DNA of 64,000 nucleotides from JAPLST01 sp964397565 (lineage in GTDB: Bacteria > Auribacterota > UBA3054 > JAPLST01), in assembly GCA_964397565.1 (NCBI GenBank), contig CAYNJC010000001.1, positions 124,001 through 188,000 on the forward strand. The letters are read 5' to 3'. Every line of letters starts with the position of its first letter. Positions within the stretch are counted from its first letter, which is position 1. Under the pieces are notes generated by a model. It had not been told where the DNA came from. It saw only the letters and a list, made by a program, of their open reading frames with translations, and made no database searches. Positions 34,265-42,772 of the stretch are shown one piece after another. A program made the position numbers and the translations under genes.

Positions 34265-34358
34265 TACTAATGAGAGCGCTTTCTACTTTGCATCGTCCTT
34301 GTAGCCGCTCGCGGTGAGGGCGGCTTCTGCAGCCGCGGTCAGCGCCCGCGGCCACAAC
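34265..34358. repeat. Dispersed repeat family, copy B
   Basis: TACTAATGAGAGCGCTTTCT through CTTGTAGCCGCTCGCGG and GGCGGCTTCTGCAGCCGCGG. Nearly identical to copy C at 46897-46972 over about 76 bp and in the same orientation as copy A. Confidence 0.8.
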
Positions 34359-34409
34359 TGGCATGACAACAAGCACGTGCTTTCATTAGTAAGCCGGCGC
34401 AGCCACGAC

Positions 34410-35312
34410 TCACTCCTCGATCTCCATGTCCTGAAACGAGAGCGGGTCGTCGATGGGCTCGACATGCGTGGTGACCGTGACGCCGGCGAGCGCTTTGCGA
34501 ATGTCCGCCGCGATCTTTTCCGCCAGATGATGACCGCGGTGGGTCGTCCAGCGGCCGGGCACCAGGATGTGGACCGAGACAAAGCGGCGGCCGGCGGCCT
34601 GGCGCGTCCGCAGCGCATGATGGCGGATGCCGTGCTCCTGGTTATAGCGTTCGAGAATCTGCACGATGCGGTGCTCTTCCTGCGGCGGCAAGGCGGTGTC
34701 CATAAAGCCCAAGGCTGAACGCTGTATGAGCCGAAATCCGGTCCAGGTAATATTGACGGCGACGGCGAGGGCGAGCAGCGGGTCCAACAGCTGCCAGCCG
34801 GTCAGCGCCACGATGCCGATGCCGCCGATGACGCCGGCCGACGTCCAGACATCGGTCATGAGATGGCGCGCATCGGCTTCGAGTGTGATCGAGTCGTGGC
34901 GCTTGCCGACGCGCAGCAGCACCCACGCCACGCCCAAATTGATCAATGCCGCCACGGCTGAGACCACCAGCCCGGCGCCCACTTGTTCGAGTGGCTGCGG
35001 CGCGAGGATGCGCTGCACCGCCGCCAGCGCAATGCTCACGGCCGCCAGCAGAATCAGGACGCCTTCGGCGCCGCTGGCAAAGTACTCGGCCTTGCTATGG
35101 CCGTAGTGATGCTCGCGGTCGGGTGGCCGGGCGGCAATGATGAGCATGGTCAAGGCAATGGTCGCACCCAGCAAATTCACCAGCGACTCGACCGCGTCGG
35201 ACAAGAGGCCAATTGAATTGGTCAGCAGATAGGCGCCGCTCTTGAGTGCGATGGTAACAATAGCCGCGGCAATCGAGAGCCACGCATAGCGTGTGAGTGA
35301 AGAACGGTTCAT
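34410..35312 (-). CDS. Cation diffusion facilitator family metal exporter
   Basis: 300 residues, full length. Six membrane helices, with metal-site motifs in helices 2 and 5 (LSDAVESLVNLLGA; DARHLMTDVWTSAGV), REHHYGHSKAEYF between helices 2 and 3, and a cytoplasmic C-terminal domain (HHALRTRQAAGRRFVSVHILVPG). CDF proteins export Zn, Co, Fe or Mn in exchange for protons. A promoter with a palindrome over its -35 box lies upstream, suggesting a dedicated metal-responsive regulator. Confidence 0.92.
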   Translation of the reverse strand: MNRSSLTRYAWLSIAAAIVTIALKSGAYLLTNSIGLLSDAVESLVNLLGATIALTMLIIAARPPDREHHYGHSKAEYFASGAEGVLILLAAVSIALAAVQRILAPQPLEQVGAGLVVSAVAALINLGVAWVLLRVGKRHDSITLEADARHLMTDVWTSAGVIGGIGIVALTGWQLLDPLLALAVAVNITWTGFRLIQRSALGFMDTALPPQEEHRIVQILERYNQEHGIRHHALRTRQAAGRRFVSVHILVPGRWTTHRGHHLAEKIAADIRKALAGVTVTTHVEPIDDPLSFQDMEIEE

Positions 35313-35360
35313 GGGTGCAGCAAATTGCTCGTTATAGCGCCAAAATTACGTGAATGAGAG

Positions 35361-35390
35361 AGAATAGCAGAATTGACATGCCGTGTCAAT
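35361..35390 (-). promoter_or_regulatory. Promoter and operator of the CDF gene
   Basis: Minus-strand TTGACA (35384-35389), 17-bp spacer and TATTCT (35361-35366). The palindrome ATTGACATGCCGTGTCAAT (35372-35390, 7-bp arms) covers the -35 box and half the spacer, a typical repressor site. Confidence 0.65.
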
Positions 35391-35604
35391 GCCCCTCTAA
35401 TTCCCCTCTCTGATTTTTTCGTGGCGAAACCCAGATCCGCTGGTGCGTATGCTTTGTTGCCGCACATGCCGATAGACACGGACACGAGGCATTGACTTTC
35501 GCGCGCGGCGGGTGGGTGCAGCGATGCCCCAAGGGGGTAAGCGCGCGCTGCCAACGCAGCGCTGGTCTCGGCATGCACCGCTGGATCTGAACCAAAGAAT
35601 TAGT

Positions 35605-35633
35605 TTGACAAGGTTTTGCGAGGTGCCTATAAT
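35605..35633 (+). promoter_or_regulatory. Consensus promoter of the GT-C glycosyltransferase gene
   Basis: TTGACA (35605-35610), 17-bp spacer and TATAAT (35628-35633), matching the consensus exactly, 47 bp before the ATG. Confidence 0.8.
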
Positions 35634-35680
35634 ACATACACTATGAATGACGGTGCAATAAACGACGGGACATCGAACGC

Positions 35681-37462
35681 ATGAAACGAACCACATGGCT
35701 GGTGGTCTCCGGCATGATCACGTGCGGCATCGCCGCCGGCGCGGCAGTGCTCGTGTGCCTGCGTGCGAGCGCGGTGCCCAACGACACATTGCGCGCCATC
35801 TTGATGCGCTGGATGCCGGTCACGTTGGACGTCATCTTTGTCCTGCTGGTGTGCGCCGGGATTGTTTGCGCCCGTGATCTCTGGCGGGCGTGGCGCGCGC
35901 TACCACGCGCCACCCGCACATGGCTGTTGCTGCTCGCACTCGCCGCCGGCTTGCTCAGCGCCTTCGTCGCGCCGCGCACCAATCGGCTGTATTTCGATGA
36001 ACACATTTATCAGAACATTGCGCAGACGATGGCGCTGGCGGGCCGCGCCGCCTTTTGCAATGAAGGCCAGTTTATTTATGATGAATATCACCCGCACCGT
36101 CTGGAGTACAACAAACAGCCCTACGGCTACCCGCATTTGCTGAGCGTGGTGTATCGCGCAGCAGGTGTGCGCGAAGCGTGGGCGCAGGTGCTGAACAATG
36201 TCTGCGCCATGGTTGCGGTGCTGCTCTGCTTCGGCTTGGCCCGCCAATTGACGGGCAGTGCGCGCGCCGGCCTTCTGGCCGCAGCCTGCCTGTTGATTCT
36301 GCCGGAGCAATTGCTCTGGTGCAACACCGCCGCCACCGAGCCGAGCACGGCGTGCGTGGCCGGCTTGGCCATGCTGGCCGGCTTGTGGTATTGCGCCCGG
36401 CCAAACGCGGCGCGCCTTGTGTTTGCGGTGCTCTGCCTGGCGTATGCCATGTACTTTCGCCCGGAAGCCGTGTTGTTGGCGCCGCTCTTCTTTCTGCTAA
36501 TCCTGGTGGTCGCGCCACGGCAGTTTGCCCAGCCGGCGCTGTGGTTTGCCGCCGCCGCGCTGGTCATCTTGATCACGCCGCAGCTGCTGCACATCCTCGC
36601 CGTGCGGCATGAGCCGTGGGGCAGCACCGGCGCAAAATTCACGCCCGCCGTCGTCTGGCATAATGTGAGCACCAACGGCTGGTTCTATTTGGTCAACGTG
36701 CGTTTCCCGTTGTTCGTCACCATGGGCGCAGCCCTCAGTGTGTTGACGCTGTGGCGGCGGCCGGCGACGCTGGTGGTGCTGGCCTGGGCGCTGGTAATGT
36801 GGGGCGTGTTTCTGGCGTTTTATGCCGGCAGTTATGCGTATGGTGTTGACGTGCGCTTTGCGCTGCTATCCTTCATCCCGTTGGTCGTCTTGGCGGGCGT
36901 CGGTTTTGACTGGTTGTGCGGCCTGCGGCCGTGGCCGTGGTTGACGGCCTGCGTCGTAGCCCTGCTCGTGCTGAATGGCATCCAGTTGCTGCCGCGCGTG
37001 CGGCGCGTCTCACAGGAGTCATGGGCGGCACGGTTTGATGTGCGCTACGCGCGCGAGTTTGCGCGGCTGGTGCCGCCGCATGCCTTGATCCTGACCCACA
37101 ACCCGAATATGTTTCTGCTGTGGGGCCACAGCGCCGCGCAGGTGTCGCTCTTCAGCGAGCAGCGTCAGTATTTTGCGAATGTGCTGCTGCCGCGCTATCC
37201 GGGCGGCATCTATTTGCACTGGGGTTTTTGGTGCAACACGCCCGACCGGCAGCAGCAGTTATTCGGTGAGATGCTGACCAATTACATCGGCTGGGCCTGG
37301 GTGGCCGAGCGGCACGAGCAAGACTATGTCTATGCGCTGTTGCGGCTGACCAACCTGCCGCCGCTGGCGGCCGCAACGCCGGTGCCGCCGACGCCGCGCC
37401 GCGTGCGCATCCACGAAGTCGAGCTGCGGCACCGCGACTTCCCGCCCACGGACCAGCGTTGA
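35681..37462 (+). CDS. GT-C (PMT/ArnT-like, GT39/GT83) membrane glycosyltransferase
   Basis: 593 residues with about ten to twelve hydrophobic segments. The first periplasmic loop has the acidic NRLYFDEHIYQNIAQ, matching the DE-containing catalytic loop of lipid-linked-sugar transferases, followed by YGYPHLLSVVYR. The C-terminal about 130 residues are soluble. Such enzymes move a sugar from polyprenyl phosphate to protein or glycolipid on the outer face of the membrane, which would fit the lipid-carrier GT2 enzyme at 28618. Acceptor unknown. Confidence 0.8.
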   Translation: MKRTTWLVVSGMITCGIAAGAAVLVCLRASAVPNDTLRAILMRWMPVTLDVIFVLLVCAGIVCARDLWRAWRALPRATRTWLLLLALAAGLLSAFVAPRTNRLYFDEHIYQNIAQTMALAGRAAFCNEGQFIYDEYHPHRLEYNKQPYGYPHLLSVVYRAAGVREAWAQVLNNVCAMVAVLLCFGLARQLTGSARAGLLAAACLLILPEQLLWCNTAATEPSTACVAGLAMLAGLWYCARPNAARLVFAVLCLAYAMYFRPEAVLLAPLFFLLILVVAPRQFAQPALWFAAAALVILITPQLLHILAVRHEPWGSTGAKFTPAVVWHNVSTNGWFYLVNVRFPLFVTMGAALSVLTLWRRPATLVVLAWALVMWGVFLAFYAGSYAYGVDVRFALLSFIPLVVLAGVGFDWLCGLRPWPWLTACVVALLVLNGIQLLPRVRRVSQESWAARFDVRYAREFARLVPPHALILTHNPNMFLLWGHSAAQVSLFSEQRQYFANVLLPRYPGGIYLHWGFWCNTPDRQQQLFGEMLTNYIGWAWVAERHEQDYVYALLRLTNLPPLAAATPVPPTPRRVRIHEVELRHRDFPPTDQR

Positions 37463-37484
37463 ATTCCAGAGAATCGTGAAAAAG

Positions 37485-37513
37485 TTGCATCACTCATTGT
37501 TATATGCTATACT
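37485..37513 (+). promoter_or_regulatory. Promoter of the metallopeptidase operon
   Basis: TTGCAT (37485-37490), 17-bp spacer and TATACT (37508-37513), about 58 bp before the first gene. Confidence 0.6.
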
Positions 37514-37571
37514 TGGGTAACTGATGCGGTACTCAGCAATGAGCACACGTTAATTTACCGAGGGTTCCGCC

Positions 37572-38120
37572 ATGGCTACGCGCATAGTTCAAATTGCATG
37601 TTCCTTAATGGTGCTGTGTGCATGGTCTGTGTGCGGCGTCACCAACGCGGCTGACCGAACCGAGCGGGTCGCGCAACCAGCACTCCTGATGACCCCGACT
37701 TTGGTGGTGCAGCCGCGCAGCGCGGTCGAGCCCTATATTCGTCAGGTGGGCAGTGTTAAGATTGCGTGCAAGCGTTTGACCGCCCAGAGCGGGTGGAAAG
37801 CCGGCGACAAACTGGCGCTGGAAGTATTCCCGTCGGTCATCTACACCGTCACGGTCGAGCAGGTCAGCGTTGATATGAACAACACGCTCTCGCTGATCGG
37901 CAAAGTACAGGGCGAGGAATTCAGTTCGTTTGTGCTTGCCGCCGACGGCGGCAATGTCATTGTGCGCTTTCAGGATTATGCCACGGCCGCACTGTTCACC
38001 ATCGTTCGCAACGCGAGCGATGCCGTCGGCACCGTCACCGAAATGGATATGAGCAAGATGCCGGCGGTGACCGATCTGCCGGCGCGCATTGTCGCGCCGC
38101 CGAACCCATCACAACAGTGA
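37572..38120 (+). CDS. Secreted companion protein of the metallopeptidase
   Basis: 182 residues with a Sec signal peptide ending TNAAD (about residue 27). The body is beta-rich (VIYTVTVEQVSVDMNNTLSL, EEFSSFVLAADGGNVIVRF) and resembles the propeptide region that often precedes the catalytic domain in secreted zinc metallopeptidases of this kind, but here on its own gene. It lies 15 nt upstream of the peptidase. An inhibitor or chaperone role is inference from that arrangement. Confidence 0.6.
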   Translation: MATRIVQIACSLMVLCAWSVCGVTNAADRTERVAQPALLMTPTLVVQPRSAVEPYIRQVGSVKIACKRLTAQSGWKAGDKLALEVFPSVIYTVTVEQVSVDMNNTLSLIGKVQGEEFSSFVLAADGGNVIVRFQDYATAALFTIVRNASDAVGTVTEMDMSKMPAVTDLPARIVAPPNPSQQ

Positions 38121-38135
38121 CCTTGAGGAATTGAC

Positions 38136-39434
38136 ATGAACACCTTGGTATCATGGGCGCGTCTGCGCCGCCGTGTGATAGTGACTGTGTGCGCCATGCT
38201 GGCGGCCGCAGCCGTTGCGCAGGCCGCCACCGTCAAAGTCTTGATCGTGTATGACACGACCGGCAAAACCTACGCGCAAAGCAACGGCGGGGTCAACACC
38301 TTTTCGGCCTCGATCATTTCATTGCTGACGCAGGCCGCCAACAACAATAGCGGCGCCAATTTGACGTTTCAGCTTGCCTATGCGGGCGAGACCTCGTATA
38401 CCTACAATGGCAATTTCAGCACGGCGTTGAGCGACTTGAGTTCCGGCAACGGCGGGTTGAGCGTCGTGCCCGGCTGGCGCAACACGTATGCCGCCGATCT
38501 GGTCACCATGATTGTGGACATCGGCTCGTCATCGGGCGTCATTGGCCTAGGTAACCTGCTGATCACCGTCGGCGGCAATGCCAATGCCGCGTTTACGGTC
38601 TGCAATGCGCGCAATGTCAACACACACGTCGTCACCCATGAAATCGGCCACAATTTCGGGTGTGGTCATAGCAAGTCACAGAGCACCCAACCGGGGCCCA
38701 ATTCGTATCTCAATTCGTATTCCGCCGGCTGGTATTTCACCGGCAACAACGGCACGAAGTATCACACGATCATGGCCTACAACTATGAACAGGGTGTGTT
38801 CTATCAGCCGTGCAATATGTTTTCCACGCCGCTCAAAACGTACCAAGGCGTTACCGCCGGCAGCGCCGCGGACGGCGACAACACCCGCAACCTTGGGTAT
38901 ACCATGGGCTGGGTCGCGGCCTACCGCGGGAGCACACCGACCACGACTCCCACCACCGCGCCGACCACCGCGCCCACCACCGCGCCCACCACCTCGCCGA
39001 CCACGTCACCCACCACCTCGCCAACAACGTCACCCACCACCTCGCCAACAACGTCACCCACCACCTCGCCAACAACCAGCGCCGGTAGTTGGGTGCGGCT
39101 GTATCGCACGGGCCTCTGCAAAACACGCGTGAAGACACAATGCGAGAACGGCCGCTTCGACATGAGCTGGGCCACTATTTGTGCCTGGTACGCAGCCGGT
39201 TATCGCTATTTCATTGCCTACGACGCCACGACCGGCTGGTATATCTACGCGCCGCTGACCATGCGCAAGGCCTCGTGTTCGAGCAAGTTGGGCGTGATCC
39301 CGACCGGCAAGAAGCGGCCGGTCATCGTTTTCAAAGTGCGCGTCAACAAGAAGTCAAAATACATGGTCTGGAAGAACCGCGGCTGGGCGACCAATACCGA
39401 CTTCACTCGTTCGCAGTACTATCTCGCTAAGTAA
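38136..39434 (+). CDS. Secreted zinc metallopeptidase (reprolysin-like) with C-terminal domain
   Basis: 432 residues. Signal peptide to about residue 29, then a metzincin-like catalytic domain with VVTHEIGHNFGCGHS (HExxHxxGxxH) near residue 168 and a possible Met-turn in IMAYN. A Thr-Pro linker (about residues 268-310) made of PTTA/PTTS repeats separates it from a basic, aromatic-rich domain of about 120 residues that may bind carbohydrate or the cell surface. It probably cleaves extracellular protein. A TTGAGGAATTGAC ribosome region precedes the ATG. Confidence 0.88.
   Translation: MNTLVSWARLRRRVIVTVCAMLAAAAVAQAATVKVLIVYDTTGKTYAQSNGGVNTFSASIISLLTQAANNNSGANLTFQLAYAGETSYTYNGNFSTALSDLSSGNGGLSVVPGWRNTYAADLVTMIVDIGSSSGVIGLGNLLITVGGNANAAFTVCNARNVNTHVVTHEIGHNFGCGHSKSQSTQPGPNSYLNSYSAGWYFTGNNGTKYHTIMAYNYEQGVFYQPCNMFSTPLKTYQGVTAGSAADGDNTRNLGYTMGWVAAYRGSTPTTTPTTAPTTAPTTAPTTSPTTSPTTSPTTSPTTSPTTSPTTSPTTSAGSWVRLYRTGLCKTRVKTQCENGRFDMSWATICAWYAAGYRYFIAYDATTGWYIYAPLTMRKASCSSKLGVIPTGKKRPVIVFKVRVNKKSKYMVWKNRGWATNTDFTRSQYYLAK
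38937..39078 (+). repeat. In-frame tandem repeat encoding the Thr-Pro linker
   Basis: 12-bp units (ACCACCGCGCCC) pass into 24-bp units (ACCACCTCGCCAACAACGTC...) repeated about four times. All units keep the reading frame, so linker length can vary by recombination without breaking the peptidase gene. It is not a CRISPR: there are no unique spacers. Confidence 0.9.
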
Positions 39435-39813
39435 GACCGGCCTCTTCTAACACCGGCGCTACAAGAAAGCGCCACGAACTCCTTTTGCGTGTTGGTGGTA
39501 TTGTGGCTGCGCCCGGCGGCGGCGGCGTTGGCACGCGCGGCACCGAACCATACTTGAACAACGGCATCATGACGGGCTTCAACATTATTCTCTGCGCGGC
39601 AATCGGTGGTCCGCAGGGCAACCTTGCGAGTTCGCGTTTATAAGGCACCGCAAGGCCACATGAACGCAAGGGTGGCGCGGTGCGAAACGTGCGTGGACGT
39701 ATGTGTTCTGTTACACTCATAGCCGTATACTTTCGCGCCCTGTTCTCGGCGCTCGGCTAATTTTGTCTTACATTAGTGGCGACGATGACCATGGTAAGCA
39801 ACGAGGATCATTC
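39435..39813. other. Gene-free stretch before the PHP gene
   Basis: No supported gene. A 97-codon minus-strand frame has no coding signature. TATACT at about 39726 may be a -10 box but lacks a good -35. GAGG at about 39803 serves the downstream ATG. Confidence 0.5.
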
Positions 39814-41172
39814 ATGAATCTGCGCGGTCTAGTTCTGGTTGTGATCTGTCTTGGCATCGCAAATGCCGCGGCTGCGCACGAAATTCTCTGGGGTGATTTG
39901 CATGCCCACAGCACCTATTCCTACGACGCCGTGCAGTACGAGCACTGCACCCTCATCCCGGCACAAGCACTGAGCACCTGCCTCGCACGCGTGGATTTTG
40001 TGGCGCTCACCGACCATGCCGAAAACGGCGCACCCGGCTATTGCACCGGCGAGAAATGGACAAATACTATGCTGCAGGAAATTGCGTTTCAGGCGGCGTA
40101 TAGTAATGTGATTGTCTTCCCTGCCTTCGAATACACCAAGACCGCGCCGCCGTACCCCGACGGCAACGGGCACAAGTGTATCATCTGCCGCGATTGCGGG
40201 CACGTGCCGCCGCGCGGTTACGGCCAGGATGTGTATGTCAGCCCCGTGGATCTGTGGACCTATCTGGATGGCACGGCCGCGTCTGGTAATTATTTCTCGA
40301 TTCCGCACCACACCGCCAAAGGCAGCGACATTGATTATCCCGGCATCGACATGTCCACCGACTGGAATCCAGGCTATGTCCGCGCCGACATTCAACAATT
40401 GGTGGAGATTTATTCGCGCCACGGCAATTCAGAAATGAGCGGTTGCGAAGAACCGGTCAATGATTTTCAACCCGAACGTTCGGTGGCCGGCGCGCTGGAC
40501 CGTTGGTTATTACCGGCCCACAATCCGGCGTACAAACTTGGTATTCTCGGCTCGACTGACACTCACAATGGCAGGCCGGGCGACACCATTGAAACGACCA
40601 ATAATGTGCAGCCGCGCCTTGGGCCGTACACGGGTGGCCTGACGGCGGTGCTGGCCACCAATCGCAGCCGCAGCGCCATTTGGCAGGCCCTGCAGGCCAG
40701 ACATTGCTACGCCACGAGCGGCGCACGCATCATCCTGGCGTTCAGCGCCACCCTCGGCGACCAAACCGGCAGCATGGGTGACACGCTGTATCACGAAGCC
40801 GACCTGAATCCCGGCAATGCCGCTACGGTCGCCTTGCAGGTCAGTGCCATTGCGGAGCACCCGACGCAGCGCATCGCCCGCGTGCAATTGTTCAAACAGC
40901 GCACCTGTATTCTCGATCTGGCCACCAACGCGGTGGGAAGCCTGACTCTTGCCACCATCGATCTCCTGACCAATAATTATGGGTACTACCGCGTGAAAGT
41001 ATGGCAACAGGCCACCACCATCACCACCAATTGTCCTTTCGAGCGCGCCTGGTCATCGCCGATCTGGATCGAGCCCGGCATGGTGCCCGAGCCGTTCTGC
41101 GTCGGCATGGCGGCGGGCGGGCTGATGCTCCTGTACCGGCGCGCGCAGGGCACAGCACAAAAAGCGCCATAA
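39814..41172 (+). CDS. Secreted PHP/DUF3604-type metallohydrolase with PEP-CTERM tail
   Basis: 452 residues from ATG 39814 after a GAGG; upstream in-frame starts would remove the signal peptide. Signal peptide to AAAA (about residue 21), then WGDLHAHSTYSYDA (His30 and His32), FVALTDHAEN, FPAFEYT, IPHHTAKG and GSTDTHNGRPGD, the metal ligands of DUF3604/PHP proteins. The C-terminus VPEPFCVGMAAGGLMLLYRR is a PEP-CTERM sorting signal (PEP box, hydrophobic helix, Arg pair). The substrate is unknown; a phosphoester is likely. Confidence 0.85.
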   Translation: MNLRGLVLVVICLGIANAAAAHEILWGDLHAHSTYSYDAVQYEHCTLIPAQALSTCLARVDFVALTDHAENGAPGYCTGEKWTNTMLQEIAFQAAYSNVIVFPAFEYTKTAPPYPDGNGHKCIICRDCGHVPPRGYGQDVYVSPVDLWTYLDGTAASGNYFSIPHHTAKGSDIDYPGIDMSTDWNPGYVRADIQQLVEIYSRHGNSEMSGCEEPVNDFQPERSVAGALDRWLLPAHNPAYKLGILGSTDTHNGRPGDTIETTNNVQPRLGPYTGGLTAVLATNRSRSAIWQALQARHCYATSGARIILAFSATLGDQTGSMGDTLYHEADLNPGNAATVALQVSAIAEHPTQRIARVQLFKQRTCILDLATNAVGSLTLATIDLLTNNYGYYRVKVWQQATTITTNCPFERAWSSPIWIEPGMVPEPFCVGMAAGGLMLLYRRAQGTAQKAP

Positions 41173-41319
41173 CGATCAAGTGTTTGTGTCGGTATCCTGC
41201 CATCGTTGCTGTCTGTATTCGACATTTTATGGCGTTTTTGGTACTGTTGGCGCATGTGATGAAGTAGATGTTATCTGGAGAGACAACCTACAACACATAG
41301 CAAGCCAAGGAGGGCGCCC

Positions 41320-42744
41320 GTGAAAATCAAAATCAATGCCAACCGTTGTGCCGTCAAGCATTCCGCAATTGCGTTTGGTGCACGTCGTTTTCGTGGCGTG
41401 CTGGCCTGGATGCTACTGGCCGGCAGCACCTGCGCGGGTGCGACAACCTACTACGTCAGCAACGCCACCGGTAATGACGCCAGCAATGGTTTGTCGTGGG
41501 CCACGGCCAAGAAGACGATTCAGCCCGCAATTAACCTGTGCGGCGCCGGCGACACGGTGCTGGTCAGTAACGGCGTGTTCATATTGAACGCGTCGTTGTC
41601 CGTGCCGAGCCGCGTGCGCTTGACCAGCCTCGCCGGTCCGGCCGGTACCATTGTCAACGGCAACGCTCCCGCCGTGACCAATCGCTGTTTGCGCGTGCCC
41701 GGCAGTTATGCAGGCGCGCTGATCGAGGGCTTCACCTTCACCAACGGCAGCACCGACAACGAAAGTGGTGGGGGGATCTTTCTCGAAGGCGTCGCGACGG
41801 TGAGCAATTGCTTGATCCGCGGCAACAGCGCCGTCAACGGCGCCGGCATTGCCTGCTCTTCCACCAGCGTGATTATGCATTGCGTCATCACGGCCAACCG
41901 TGCCAGCAGCGCTGGCGGCGGCATCTACCTGTACCGCGCCGGCACAGTGCGTAATTGCCTGGTTGCCGGCAACAGCGCCTCTGCCAGCGCGATCTTTTGC
42001 GAAAATGGCGGCTATGTGCGCGACTGCGTGATCAGCAATAACACGGCCTCGAACTATGCCGGCGTGCGCATGCGCTACACCGGCGGCTTGATCGAAGCGT
42101 GCACCATCATCAGCAACACGGCCGCGGGCCCCGGCGGTGGTCTGGGCATTGATGCCGGCAGCACGGCCTTGTGCTGCGTCGTGACGCTCAACGCCACCAC
42201 GGCTCCCAATGCTGATTTCGGCGGCGTCCATTGCGAAGGATTGCTCCGCTCCAGTCTGATCACGCGCAATCGCGCGTACGACTGGGCGGGCGGGCTGTAC
42301 GTCGGCCCGGCCGGCGTGGCTGAGAACTGCACCATCAGCAGCAACACAGCGGGCGCCGCGTACGGCGGCGCACTCTACGCCGGCGTCCTGCGCAATGCGA
42401 TTGTCTATGGCAACAGCGCACCCGTCATACCCAACACCGCGTCCAGCGGCAGCAACATGCTGTGCCAGTTCACCTGCACGCTGCCGCTGCAACCGGGCGA
42501 CGGCAACATCACCAACGACGCTGGTTTTGTCAACCGTGCGCTAGGCGACTACCATCTCAACACGGACTCGCCCTGCATCAACACGGGCACCAACCTTGCG
42601 TGGATGGCTGCTGCCAGCGACCTTGACGGCAATCCGCGCAGCATCGGCGGGTTTGTCGATATGGGCTGCTATGAAACGCTGCCGGAACCGGCATGCGCGC
42701 TGCTGCTGTTGCTCGGCCTCGTCGGCCTCGTCCGACTTGTCTGA
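41320..42744 (+). CDS. Secreted parallel beta-helix protein with PEP-CTERM-like tail
   Basis: 474 residues; GTG start 5 nt after a full AAGGAGGG. Signal peptide ends near residue 40. The body is a right-handed parallel beta-helix: TYYVSNATGNDASNGLSWAT opening, then repeated short rungs such as GGGIFLEGVATVSNCLIRGN. The end, LPEPACALLLLLGLVGLVRL, has the PEP box and hydrophobic helix but only one arginine before the stop. Probably a surface or matrix protein, possibly polysaccharide-binding or lytic. Confidence 0.8.
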   Translation: MKIKINANRCAVKHSAIAFGARRFRGVLAWMLLAGSTCAGATTYYVSNATGNDASNGLSWATAKKTIQPAINLCGAGDTVLVSNGVFILNASLSVPSRVRLTSLAGPAGTIVNGNAPAVTNRCLRVPGSYAGALIEGFTFTNGSTDNESGGGIFLEGVATVSNCLIRGNSAVNGAGIACSSTSVIMHCVITANRASSAGGGIYLYRAGTVRNCLVAGNSASASAIFCENGGYVRDCVISNNTASNYAGVRMRYTGGLIEACTIISNTAAGPGGGLGIDAGSTALCCVVTLNATTAPNADFGGVHCEGLLRSSLITRNRAYDWAGGLYVGPAGVAENCTISSNTAGAAYGGALYAGVLRNAIVYGNSAPVIPNTASSGSNMLCQFTCTLPLQPGDGNITNDAGFVNRALGDYHLNTDSPCINTGTNLAWMAAASDLDGNPRSIGGFVDMGCYETLPEPACALLLLLGLVGLVRLV

Positions 42745-42768
42745 CCTGTCCGACTTGTCCGACCTGCG
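42720..42768 (+). repeat. Short tandem repeat at the beta-helix gene end
   Basis: Alternating TCCGACTTG/TCTGACCTG units of about 10 bp cover the last codons of the PEP-CTERM tail and the stop codon. Since 10 is not a multiple of 3, gain or loss of a unit would change the C-terminus. Confidence 0.75.
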
Positions 42769-42772
42769 CATG

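Larger units (their letters stand above)
35313..35680. other. Divergent intergenic region between CDF and GT-C genes
   Basis: Contains the two divergent promoters described separately; the central part (about 35395-35600) shows nothing recognisable. Confidence 0.5.

Noticed and set aside
38937..39078. CRISPR-like array
   Set aside because: In-frame coding repeat of the Thr-Pro linker, no spacers.
39427..39720. 97-codon minus-strand frame after the metallopeptidase
   Set aside because: Compositionally random, no ribosome site, no known motif.
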